Source of the DNA: Panulirus ornatus
Lineage: Eukaryota; Arthropoda; Malacostraca; Decapoda; Palinuridae
Assembly (NCBI RefSeq): GCF_036320965.1
Contig: NC_092279.1
Span: 17,407,241 to 17,471,240 of the forward strand
Length of the DNA: 64,000 nt
Direction: 5' to 3'
Below the pieces are notes generated by a model, which was not told where the DNA came from, did not search any database, and worked only from the letters and a program-made list of their open reading frames with translations. A program made the position numbers and the translations under genes. Numbering within the stretch: position 1 is the first letter of the stretch; each line of letters opens with the position of its first letter. This document shows positions 22,185 to 32,344 of the stretch, piece by piece.

Positions 22185-22256
22185 ATGGCTGATCAAGATG
22201 GCGAGGCGGGGGAAAATAGCGACGATGACGACAGAGCAGATCACGTGATTCAGCAG
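22185..22256 (+). CDS. Candidate first coding exon, acidic N-terminus, gene unknown
   Basis: The start context ATAAACAATGGCT is close to the optimal arthropod initiation context. The reading frame is 24 codons, beginning MADQDGEAGE, with a run of four aspartates, and ending in an I-Q-Q. It stops exactly at CAG followed by GTAAAGAG, a good splice donor at 22257. Splicing there would be in phase 0. Without splicing the frame closes 20 codons later at a TAA. Small acidic N-terminal exons of this form are common in nuclear and regulatory proteins, but I do not recognise this one and no second exon can be assigned. An E2F-like site lies just upstream. This is the best protein-coding candidate in the window. 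Confidence 0.5.
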
Positions 22257-23985
22257 GTAAAGAGTTGGAAAAAAAAAAGTAACAGACCTTTACAATATAT
22301 CACGACGATGGCCCCATAAGCTGGAGAGCCTAGCAGCAGATGTATTAATAGAAGTAGGGCGGAGCGAACAGGCGGGTACCAGTTTGTGGAGTAGTGAGAG
22401 CCCAGCTACGGAGACTGGCTGCCTCCCTCCCTCCCCCGCTGTTGCCGCTTGCCTTCCAGCATTACTGGCGGTTTCTGGAAACCATAGGGTGATTGTTGTT
22501 ACATGATCGGGAGGTAATGAAGAGGACTGTATAATGGCGAGCAGCTGATATACCAGTAATAAGGCGTCAGATGAGTTACGATGGTATGGCGTGAACAAGT
22601 AACCAGTAGCTTTCGGCAGCTGTTCTTCAGAATGGCTCTGCTTGCTCGACATTGCATTGATTTTCCCTTACCTTTCTCAAGAATATACTCGTGTCGTGAT
22701 ATTTGTTGTTTTGGCGAGGTTCTGTGGGCAAATGTTTGAATTGTGCTGATAACCGGCAGTGGGTGTGGCTACCGTTAAACCAAACAAAGAAACACGATCA
22801 GGGATGTTTCCCGAGCAGGGACTTGATAGATGGACACAGTTGGAAGGGTACGTGTTTGTGTGATCGAGCAACACGAACAGTGAGCGTTTAGTAACAAAAA
22901 CTGTTTGTCGGAAGATGAAAAATGCTAGGGTGGGGCTCTGGCGGAGCCGCGCCCTCATCGTCTTGCCTGCTTCCGGATTTTGAATTGATTAGTCTGTAAA
23001 TGATGCAAGTTAATTACTAGTCGAACCTAGTCATAATTTTTGCGTCATCTAGAGTTGTTCTTTTGCCCAGCATAGCCTTCCAGATGTACAAGCTGATCAC
23101 TAACATATCCAAAATGTTAAGAGGTATAGTTGTTGGGAATTTTTCAGACTTTTTTTTTTTCCGTGGCATAATCGCTAAAAGCGGAAGTTGCCGCGACTTT
23201 CTCGTTTCAAAAGCACCGTTAGTATCAGCTGGTGAAGGGGAATTGTAAACACCCCATGATATAGGAACCATTTGACCAGATCAGCAGTCAGAGCAGGAAG
23301 TGGCAGCTCATTGATCCAGTGTGGTACAGACCAGTCTTTGGTCCGACGTGGTCGGTTACCTTGGCCCGCCGCCGCCCGTGGTACGGTGGCGTCAGTGCGG
23401 GCTGCTTATGGGTTAAGCCGGCGCTGGGAATTACATTCATTTTCTCATTTTTCAGCTTCGGAGATATCGGTCACCACATGCTTCTTCCTGTATGAACATG
23501 ATACTTCCATGGACTCGAAAAGGTTCTACGGAAATAGGGAATATGTATTCAGGGCAAGATTAATAAATGTTTCGATCTTGAGGAGCTAATAAAACATTTT
23601 TTTCTTTAATGAATAGAAAACTGCGTCTTCATATATTCATCAGAATCGATTGCAAATATTTTGGTAAAAAGTTTCGCCATATACACTTATTTTTAAAACT
23701 CCAGTGTAAGCCACTTAGTAAAAAGTGATATTGTGAAAAATTTTCACTATAAATTTCTCCGAGTTTGATTATGCAATTTAAACTTGATTCAAACCTCCTT
23801 ATATTGTCTTTTAAAGTTAGTTATTGTAAAAGAAGTACTAGAAATTTAACTTTTGTACAATCGTATCATTTTAGAATGGACCAGTCGCCATCGAATTGTC
23901 ACTGATAACCCACCATTTGAAACTGTCTTTGGATCTGAGATAGACAATTCGCATTGTGTATGGAGACGCAATACGGTATAAACGT
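22257..23985 (+). other. Presumed start of a long intron; no feature
   Basis: Follows the donor at 22257. AT-leaning sequence with A- and T-runs (22269-22278, 23150-23160). No acceptor and exon pair in a compatible phase was convincing. Confidence 0.35.
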
Positions 23986-24025
23986 ACACACACACACACA
24001 CACACACATCTGTACAAGCAGAGGC

Positions 24026-24096
<71 letters not shown>
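23986..24096. repeat. (AC)n and (AT)n arrays
   Basis: An AC array at 23986-24008 and a pure AT array at 24029-24096 are separated by 20 bp of unique sequence. Confidence 0.96.
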
Positions 24097-24099
<3 letters not shown>

Positions 24100-24899
24100 T
24101 CCTGACACACATGTACATTCATATAAGTACTTCAGTTGTCTTGAGTTCACATGTAAACAGATAGTAATGAATGCATGAACACACACATCATAGTTATGAC
24201 AGAAGCGTTCCAGATTCCATTCTCGTTCAGACGCAGTCATACTTCCACTAAGGCGCACCTATTCGTGTTAAGTGACTGTTCTCACAACTTCACGCACGCA
24301 CTGCCTCTCCCTTCATCCTGGACGAAAAAAAGAAATATGCAACGGTGCAAACGGTATATCTCATGATCAGCCAGGGAGGAAGAGGACACACCCAAGAGGA
24401 ACATTCCGTGCAGTACCACACTGAGTGATCCCGGGGTACTCCTACACTTCATCTGAGGGAGATGTACGAGGAACTGAGCTCTGATGGTGAGGCTTTTATT
24501 TTTTCCCCGCTCAACGTTAATACCACCCGTGGTGACTGTGGTGCACTGGTGGTGATGAGCAGTAATGCCGGAGAAGACATACGTGTGTCGTCGGAGATAA
24601 CATGTACCCATTGGGAGACTTGCTCCGGTCTAGGGCCTCTGCTGATGGTCAGAAGTCGAATTTTTTTGCGTGCCTTATGATTAAAGAACCGGTGTGACTT
24701 ATGAGTGTACGAAACTGATGTTAGCGAACTCTGCCTGCAAGTAAGAAGTCTCCGTCAACGAGGCTGAACCATGGTCCGTCGGTAATTACCCTGCTCCCGA
24801 CTGGTGCGCAGTCTTGAAGCTTCCGAGAAGCCAATTAAAATGGGATCCTGTGGCAAAATAATCAGACATTTTCATTCCCAGATTTTAATGATAGACACC

Positions 24900-24900
<1 letters not shown>
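24097..24900. other. No recognisable feature
   Basis: Mixed sequence. A 109-codon minus-strand frame near 24282-24611 has no recognisable domain. Confidence 0.45.

Positions 24901-24945
<45 letters not shown>
24901..24945. repeat. (ATT)n microsatellite
   Basis: Fifteen ATT units, pure. Confidence 0.97.
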
Positions 24946-24946
<1 letters not shown>

Positions 24947-25274
24947 CCAGAGCTATATAATAGGCACAAAATACACAGTTCCGAGCGCACAGCGGTGAGT
25001 AATCACACGAAATCAGCACGATGTATTATGAGTGTATTTAGTCTGGAACTTCAAGTAGGTAAACGTTACAAAGGATCCTCGAGGTGTTGTATCTGCTCTC
25101 CTGCTCGTCTTTTGTTCTCCCATATTGATGCGTAAGCTGTTTATGACCCTCACCGTGGCGGGAAGCGCACTTACATCTTCCCGTGAATAACACTTTCATG
25201 TTCTGAGCGAGTGATGGAAAGGCTTTCATGTCCACGGAATTCCACTCTTGCATTTGCTTCAAGACACAGACCTC

Positions 25275-25440
25275 TCCTGTGATGTGGCGGTTAGCTCCAC
25301 TGACCGTCACGCATGCACGGGCCGCCTGGGATCTAACCCCGCAGAGGTTCGAATCGTGGTCGCGGCAGCTGGTTGTACAGTCTACGCAGCTGTTCATCCT
25401 CCCCGAGGGACTAGTCGATAAAATGGGTACCTGGCATAAA
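25275..25440 (+). mobile_element. tRNA-derived SINE
   Basis: An A-box-like TGGCGGTTAGCTCC (25284-25297) and a B box GGTTCGAATCG (25346-25356) mark the tRNA-related head. The body contains CAGCTGTTCATCC (25387-25399), shared exactly with the SINE at 18947-19077. It ends in GATAAAATGGGTACCTGG (25418-25435), a tail word I associate with decapod SINEs. The A-to-B spacing of about 60 bp is longer than in most tRNAs. Confidence 0.65.
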
Positions 25441-26169
25441 AGCGAGATGTATGCATGTATGGGTACATACATAGGAGTAAAGACATAGGACATTTATACT
25501 AGGTTAAGAAGATGGGGCAACAAGAGTGTAGAACTCTCCCCTTTAAAGCACAAAGTAGAGGATCACATTGCAACGATGCCCAGGAGACTGTTTTGCTGAG
25601 TTCATGATTTTGTCGTACATTATGTTGGTATGTAGCAGCTTCCAGCTAAGTGGCTTGAGCATTTCTTTTACCGCAGAGGATCTCGTAATGATTATGTTTA
25701 ACTTTACATCAGAGAACTTACACATCCTTTAGATAGAGTAAATGGTTGATCGACATGTCTTTGTTGGGACCACATAAACCACTAACACCTTTTGAATTCA
25801 TTTGTAGTCGGTGGTTGGAGCTATGTTGCGTAGTCTGAAATTGGGATACAAATTACAGTAAAATGTCCTAAGGTAGCTGATCAGCGATGGATCATTATGT
25901 AAAGTGGCTGTGGTTATGTGTTCTGGACGTGGGTCCTGTCTGTGGGTTGCCATTTCTTAGAGTAGCGTCTTTTCTTGCGGGACAGCATTAACATAGGTCA
26001 TGGAGGAGGGGAGGCTGGGGTGGGATCTGCACCAGGAAGACTGCATCGTTGCAGAGTTTGTCTCCCTCTGTTAAACTGTACTCTAGATGGAGAAACGTGG
26101 CAGCTCAGCACAGCCATCACGCCCTCATCTTGAAGCGCCACACCTAACAACGGGATATTCCACCCCAAC

Positions 26170-26193
26170 CTCTCTCTCTCTCTCTCTCTCTCT
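26170..26193. repeat. (CT)n short microsatellite
   Basis: Twelve CT units. They also provide a pyrimidine tract upstream of the acceptor-like site at 26213. Confidence 0.92.
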
Positions 26194-26213
26194 GCCACAA
26201 CTAATTTTTCCAG

Positions 26214-26255
26214 CGGTGAACGCTACACACAAGCTTTATCTTTGGGGAAATTCTC
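26214..26255 (+). other. Possible 42-nt microexon
   Basis: CAACTAATTTTTCCAG ending at 26213 offers a branch-point-like CTAAT and a pyrimidine tract. GTAAGTA at 26256 is a full-consensus donor. Two of the three frames are open across the 42 nt. Joined directly to the phase-0 exon ending at 22256, the frame would stop at the second codon (TGA), so it cannot be that gene's next coding exon. Probably chance. Confidence 0.15.
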
Positions 26256-26441
26256 GTAAGTACTATTTCTTTTCCCATGAGGTACCACTAGCGTCCCCTC
26301 TCGTGATCTGGCGGAGGAAAACGGAAGCGGTTGTAGGGAAGTTTCCGCTTGGAAGCAGAGATCGTTAACGTCGGTAAACAATATGATATCTTTGCGGGCG
26401 TTGAAAACCTGCGCCAGTTGAATGCTTCCAAACACTGAGTG

Positions 26442-26443
<2 letters not shown>

Positions 26444-26514
<71 letters not shown>
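26444..26514. repeat. (AT)n microsatellite
   Basis: AT array of about 70 bp. Confidence 0.97.
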
Positions 26515-26810
26515 CATTTTATTGATGTCAGCAGTCGGCACAACCTTTAAGAAATAAATCCAAGAGGCGTCATACCCCAAATATTTGAAAGAATGCATTA
26601 GGAGTCGGGTCCAGCCGTGCTGCGCCCTGACCCCCCCTCAGCCTCCTCCCCTTACTACCCGTCACCAGGGTCGTCTCTGTCACTACCCTCCTCCCATGAC
26701 CTTCCCACCCGTCACCGTAACCGTCCTCACCCCCGGCCGTCACGACATTCTTACCCTGAGCCATCACCTCCGCGTAACGACGTAACCGTCCTTGGATAGG
26801 CTTTTTTGTA

Positions 26811-26892
<82 letters not shown>
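26811..26892. repeat. Compound (GT)n-(AT)n microsatellite
   Basis: Five GT units pass into about 36 AT units. The array ends exactly where the LINE fragment begins at 26896. Confidence 0.97.
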
Positions 26893-26895
<3 letters not shown>

Positions 26896-26896
<1 letters not shown>

Positions 26897-27348
26897 TATC
26901 TCGGAAAGCAAAAATGGGTATGTTTGAAGGAATAGTGGTTCCAACAATGTTGTATGGTTGCGAGGCGTGGGCTATGGATAGAGTTGTGCGCAGGAGGATG
27001 GATGTGCTGGAAATGAGATGTTTGAGGACAATGTGTGGTGTGAGGTGGTTTGATCGAGTGAGTAACGCAAGGGTAAGAGAGATGTGTGGAAATAAAAAGA
27101 GCGTGGTTGAGAGAGCAGAAGAGGGTGTTTTGAAGTGGTTTGGGCACATGGAGAGAATGAGTGAGGAAAGATTGACCAAGAGGATATATGTGTCGGAGGT
27201 GAAGGGAACGAGGAGAAGAGGGAGACCAAATTGGAGGTGGAAAGATGGAGTGAAAAAGATTTTGTGTGATCGGGGCCTGAACATGCAGGAGGGTGAAAGG
27301 AGGGCAAGGAATAGAGTGAATTGGAGCGATGTGGTATACCGGGGTTGA
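26896..27348 (+). mobile_element. LINE ORF2 C-terminal domain, open to its natural stop
   Basis: The frame reads MLYGCEAWAMDRVVRRRM, MDVLEMRCLRTMCGVRW, KWFGHMERM and RRRGRPNWRWKDGVKK, and ends with TGA at 27346-27348. The L-Y-G-C-E-x-W, F-E-M-R-C-L-R, F-G-H-V-x-R-M and R-R-R-G-R-P-x-x-R-W-x-D blocks are standard at the C-terminus of non-LTR retrotransposon endonuclease/reverse-transcriptase proteins. The frame has no stop for about 150 codons, so the insertion is fairly young, but the 5' part is absent and an AT array takes its place. The N-terminal Ile-Tyr repeat in the same frame is the array, not protein. An older copy lies at 36962-37262. Confidence 0.85.
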
Positions 27349-27545
27349 CGTGCTGTCAGTGGATTGAATCAAGGCATGTGAAGCGTCTGGGGTAAACCAT
27401 GGAAAGCTGTGTAGGTATGTATATTTGCGTGTGTGGACCTATGTATATACATGTGTATGGGGGGGGTTGGGCCATTTCTTTCGTCTGTTTCCTTGCGCTA
27501 CCTCGCAAACGCGGGAGACAGCGACAAAGTATAATAAAAATATAA
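27349..27545 (+). mobile_element. 3' UTR and tail of the LINE at 26896
   Basis: It follows the ORF2 stop and contains GATTGAATCAAGGCATGTGA. It ends with GCGCTACCTCGC (27495-27506) and GCGGGAGACAGCGAC (27511-27525), and then an A/AT-rich tail that becomes a compound microsatellite. The 29 bp at 27496-27524 match the reverse complement of 5429-5457 at 25 positions. Confidence 0.7.
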
Positions 27546-27559
27546 TAATAATATATATA

Positions 27560-27608
<49 letters not shown>
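27531..27608. repeat. Compound (ATA)n-(AT)n-(GT)n-(GA)n microsatellite
   Basis: Grows from the LINE tail and ends against the 3' end of the minus-strand SINE at 27609. Confidence 0.95.
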
Positions 27609-27612
<4 letters not shown>

Positions 27613-27720
27613 ATTAGAACAACTGAGATTGAGTGTGGGCCGACTGCCTCTCCCTCGTTTCGAACCCACGCGGGTTTGACCCTGGGCGAGTTTGTGCATG
27701 ACACATTTCACTATATAAAA
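27609..27720 (-). mobile_element. tRNA-derived SINE, same group as 18947
   Basis: On the minus strand a B box TGGGTTCGAAACGA (complement of 27655-27668) is followed by GGGAGAGGCAGTCGGCCCAC. The SINE at 18947-19077 has AAGAGAGGCAATAGGCCCAC in the same place. An A-box-like ATAGTGAAATG lies near 27715. The 3' end abuts a (GA)n array. Confidence 0.5.
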
Positions 27721-27735
27721 GTTTGTACTAGATCA

Positions 27736-27736
<1 letters not shown>

Positions 27737-27796
<60 letters not shown>
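27737..27796. repeat. (TA)n microsatellite
   Basis: Pure TA array of about 60 bp beyond the 5' end of the SINE. Confidence 0.97.
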
Positions 27797-27802
<6 letters not shown>

Positions 27803-29494
27803 TGTATACCTGAATATATATTTAGGTCTTGAATGAGACTCCTACCCCATCATGTGCGGTGTGTTGCCTCTGTTGAAAGTGTCCCGTGTGAACTAGAATC
27901 GACTAAATTATATTCCTGAATGAAACACGACACTCGAAGTAAGTTTCACCGTCGCAGGAATATTAGTTTGTAAATATAAATCCCTTGGTTGTAAATATTA
28001 CTATTCTCAACACACCATGATGTGACATTTGAACTGAAAATGTTGATTAGAATTCGACCGAATCGACATAAGATCTCAGAATTGTCGAAAATTAGATCTC
28101 TAATGAGAAATGAAGCTAATTATTTAATCTCTAAGGCATATTATTATCTTTGAGGAACGCAATTATGTTATGCGTCGGTGAAGACGGAACGTTATCTAGA
28201 GCGTGGGATGAAACTTTCCTGAGCCTCGCCTCGTATGTGACATCCCTCACCGTCGTCACGTCGGCAGACAATTAATCTGTTTCTCAATTTGTTCGCACTC
28301 CCGCGCCCGTTAGATACCTGGGGAGACGCCCTCAGTGTTCAGGCTTGGAGAGGCAGGCTCTCCAGAGGAAGGAGCGTGACGGAGTGGATGAAAGGCAACA
28401 GAGAAGTGCCCGAAGACGGAGGAAGGGCAAGGGGCGATGTCTCAAGAAGTGGATGGAGGAAGAGAAGATGTGAGAGTAGGATGTAGAGGGGGCGTGATGA
28501 GGAGTCAGGGAAAGGAGATGATGATGTGGGACGACGATGAATAGAGGAAGGTGGTTTTGGGAGAAGCATCGTATGGGCAAGAGATGGGACCGACTAGGAT
28601 CCGGACATGTCTGAAGAAGTATGGAAGGAGGAGAGGTAACCAGCGGAATATTGCTGATATTCTGAGCTTCTGGTGCCATACACTCGTGTTGCTAAGCTAC
28701 GAAAAAAGTCATAACAAAAGATTGTGACTATGATTACTGTTTTTGAATCTTTGAATGTGTTTGTGTTGTTTAAAGGTTATTACTGTTTATGGTAACACAA
28801 CTTGAGGACAGGTGATATTGAAATAGATATGAAAAGGCTAGGAATAAGGGGTTGCCAGTTTCAATGCACTGACGGATTGAATTGCTGTTTAGGATAGATT
28901 AGTGCAGACAGTTTTGTATATATACTTAGCATAATGGTATGAGCTTAATAGCTCTGTTTATTGTAGATGATAAGGATATTTACACTTGGTACGAGAGACC
29001 CTTGTGGAGGGAACTGAGTCACTGTAATAGTGATGAGGTGAGCGGTGGTTAGAGGAGGAGGAATGGATTTTGAAGACGGCTCAGGAGGACAATAGAGAAA
29101 ACGGAAATGGTAATGATAAGAGGCAAGTAGCCTTGGGTAAAAGAAGTGCACACCTGATTTATACTGATGATGGATTATGATATGCCATAGAACCTGTGCT
29201 AGTGATCCATGTGTTATTATTTGTAACATGCAATGTTTTGTTGTTTTAACTAAATACTTGTTAGTTAATCGCAAATATCTGCCTTTTCATCATAGAAAAA
29301 GTGTACCTTCCTGAATATGAAAATTACCGTGTAAAGCAGAGTTATTATAGGTTACAGATGACATTAATTGTATACATTATTTGTGCTGAGGATGTTGGTA
29401 ACAAACCTACACAGACGTCCAAGACAATTGAATGAACTGGAAAAAAGATAATATCCTAATATCAAAGGGAAAGTGAGGTAATGAGATCAAGGGG

Positions 29495-29498
<4 letters not shown>
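27797..29498. other. No gene; purine-rich patch
   Basis: Sequence at about 28370-28640 is strongly G+A biased on the plus strand, giving Pro/Ser/Leu-rich minus-strand frames that are compositional. The rest is AT-leaning and featureless. Confidence 0.5.

Positions 29499-29567
<69 letters not shown>
29499..29567. repeat. (AG)n microsatellite
   Basis: Pure AG array of 69 bp, 34 bp from a second one. Confidence 0.97.
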
Positions 29568-29570
<3 letters not shown>

Positions 29571-29597
29571 TTGTAGTAGCATCTCTCCTATATGGAT

Positions 29598-29600
<3 letters not shown>

Positions 29601-29658
<58 letters not shown>
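29601..29658. repeat. (AG)n microsatellite
   Basis: Pure AG array of about 58 bp, immediately left of the hairpin at 29708. Confidence 0.97.
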
Positions 29659-29660
<2 letters not shown>

Positions 29661-29707
29661 CTGGGTGATCTTGTAGCCAGTTACTGGCGCTTTTTTTCTC
29701 TCTTTTC

Positions 29708-29752
29708 TCTCTTCTCGCGCCGCCGGACCTCCACCGGCGGCGCGAGAAGAGA
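29708..29752. repeat. Perfect 19-bp inverted repeat (hairpin)
   Basis: Left arm 29708-29726 (TCTCTTCTCGCGCCGCCGG) is the exact reverse complement of right arm 29734-29752, with a 7-nt loop. Further out, GTAGCCAGTTACTGG on the left and GTAGCCGGTAACCAG on the right are similar words, so the palindrome may extend imperfectly over about 120 bp (29665-29790). It could be a foldback/MITE-like insertion or a structured transcript. Confidence 0.9.
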
Positions 29753-29839
29753 AAATGGATAGAAAGTGAGTAGCCGGTAACCAGCTGGGTATGGATTTCA
29801 CTTCTCTCTGTCATTCATATGGTGGGCAACAGACGGCGG

Positions 29840-30698
29840 GTAGCAGAGGCACCGAGTCGGACAATTAGACGGTGATGGTAGCCGGTGTTGTGTGCTGGTA
29901 ATGATGGCAGCTTAGAATGCATCGTGTTGACTGCATGCACAAGTGCAGCAGTACTTGAGGCACTGCTTTTGCGAAGCTTCCCTGCACCCGGACGCCCCCC
30001 AACTTGTATAGACTTAGACCCGTCGCTTCGACTTGCATTTTAATGTGACGGTTTTAGCTAGGCCTCTGTGTTGTTTACTTTCCACACTTTCTCTTTCTCT
30101 CTGGTGTCGTTCTTCTGCCTGCGTTTTTCGAAGTCCTCCAGGTCTAGCTAGTACACTCTGAAATTTCTCCCTCACTCCTTCATACTTGTCATGTATCGAA
30201 GGGAATGAAACGCAAGAGTCGCTATTCTCCACCCTGTCTTTCTTGCTCTGATTTCTATTTCAGGTTCTGCTCTGCACGTAAGGTGCAGGGAAGTAGTGGA
30301 GGGTAGGGTAGATAGGCGAAAGACAGTATCTCTGATGGCCAGTAAGTTTTGGTCAGGAATGTGGATAGAGATGTGGACGGTTAGTATATGGCGCATGATA
30401 ATGTATGGGGGAGGGTTAGGTCGCATCAATGGGCAGACGGCAGGATGACAGATGCATCCTGAATAATTCATTCATATGACAAATGATACCTAGCTACTGC
30501 GGATTAGAAATCATATACCTGACTCTTGTTGTAATCGGGAAAATAATCTGATTTGATATCCTTTAATGTAGCGTCAGCACTGGCAGTATATGGCATACAC
30601 ATTTTTTTTTAAAGCTATGAGAAATGTTTTTAACATTGCATATAGCATATGCTGATGACTCAGTGCGATTATGTGATTTTTTTTTTTGTATCTTACAG
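29840..30698. other. No recognisable feature
   Basis: Mixed sequence. A strong pyrimidine tract ends at 30698 (see the next entry). Confidence 0.45.
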
Positions 30699-30748
30699 GT
30701 ATGGAGGCTGTAACATTCGAGGGGTATGGACTTTCCTTCCAACAGTAA
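30699..30748 (+). other. Possible short exon after a strong acceptor
   Basis: A run of about twelve T and GTATCTTACAG ending at 30698 make a strong 3' splice site. The sequence after it is open in one frame (from ATG at 30701, MEAVTFEGYGLSFQQ) to a TAA at 30746-30748. An alternative GTAAGG donor starts at 30745. The AG is also directly followed by GTATGG, so a weaker zero-length-exon reading is possible. The peptide is not recognised. Confidence 0.2.
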
Positions 30749-32280
30749 GGTTTAGCCAGTTTACACGTGTGTGAGGCAGTCTTCATATGGAACCATTGTA
30801 CCTGTAGCGGCCCGACCCTAAGCTTGTCTCGGTGATCGTAGCTGGTATGTGTGGTATGTTGGTATGAGGAGCGTTGTATCAGGTGCAGGTGGTATGTCTG
30901 CCGAGTGAGGAATGGGTTGGACCAGAGACCGGTACAGTTCGGTATTTTTGATCGTGATGATAAAATGCAGTAGTATCGATTGAACAGACGCCTGACACAG
31001 TGAAATGAGTGTCCTCCATTTTTTCACTCTTTGTAATCTGCATATTTATTTTTGTTAGCATAGGTATTGCATGTCAATAGCCGCCATTGTGGGTTGGAAA
31101 CGAACATGTAGGATTCTAGGAAAAAAAAGTAGTTTTGTGTTAGTTTGATTAAATCATAATTGTGATTTACATGTTTGAGTACTCCGTCTGTGAAGATAAG
31201 AGTTTATAACCACTTGTACAAGGAAAACATTATTCAAATTTTGTATGTAACATCGGAAGAATGTCATGAATTTTCAGCTGATTAGAAAAAAAAAATGGGC
31301 ACGTGGTGTTGTGTAGGTCACCAGGTTGTAGTAAATAAGGCGACTTGAAGCACAAAATGTGCATAAAACATGCGTAAGTTGTTACAAAGGTACAGTGTTA
31401 CACACCGGGAACGTTACATCAGTACAAGCCGTGATGTTCGTACATACTCCAGACGCATCGCACTGCCGTACATACTTACGACGCATCGCAGTGCATAGCC
31501 ATGGGCAATGATACACCAGTACCCAGCCGTGATGTTAGTATAGCTTATGCTCTATCGAGTATGAGCGGGTGGTATGTGGAGAATTGTTATTGGTAAGGTG
31601 CATTGCTTTCAGAGCTCAGCCTAAGGCGGGGAGAACAGAGCAGGAGGAATGCCGGAACGAGGCGGCTTGTGATGTGAGAGGATGGGAGGAGGAGGGGCTG
31701 GCTAGTGGACTTGGGTGGGGGTCAGGAATGGTGGGGCTGGTGGTATAGGGTGAGGGAGATGGATAGTTGGGAGGAGCGATAGTGGGGAAGGCATGATGGA
31801 ATGTCGTTAGTGGGTAGTGGTGGATATGTGATGGGACAAAGGGTTAATGGTGAGGAAGTGCCACCACCGGGAGGGGGTAAGTAACGACACAGCGGGAGGC
31901 CGGGGAGGTGGTGGGCAGTGAGTGGCGTGGGAGCGTAAGTAGCCGCGGCAAGTAGTGAGTGGGTAGTGGCACAGGCGGGTGGTTGGGTGGTGGGGGGTTA
32001 TCCCTCCTGATGAATTTAAAAGTAACGAACGCACGCTGCGTGGTGCGCGGGTGTAATGGCGCCTGCTAGTTTGACACTTTCATAATTTTGTGTAATTATA
32101 CGTGTAAGATTTAACTTTTGCGGTGTGTATGGGCGTGCACAGTGTTCGTATGTATGAGCGGTTGGGCCTAGCGGCGGGCGTAGAAATGGTGGGATGTGTA
32201 TCGGAGGTGAAAATGTAGGTAAGAATAGAGGAAAGCATAAAGGATCGGTCGGAAGAAAGAGAGGTAAGGAATGATGGGTA
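30749..32280. other. No gene; G-rich purine-biased sequence in the right part
   Basis: The segment at about 31620-31930 is G-rich on the plus strand, with many GGG runs. The Pro/His/Thr-rich minus-strand frames over it are compositional. Confidence 0.45.
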
Positions 32281-32290
32281 CGGAATGAGA

Positions 32291-32344
32291 GGCAAGACAC
32301 AAGGAGGGGATAAGGGAGGCAAGACACGAGGAGAGGCTAAGGAT
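32291..32344. repeat. 27-bp tandem duplication
   Basis: GGCAAGACACAAGGAGGGG (from 32291) and GGCAAGACACGAGGAGAGG (from 32318) begin two adjacent 27-bp units in a purine-rich setting. Confidence 0.8.

Noticed and set aside
22257..26255. Joining the exon at 22185 to the 42-nt segment at 26214
   Set aside because: Phase 0 would read a stop at the second codon of the segment.
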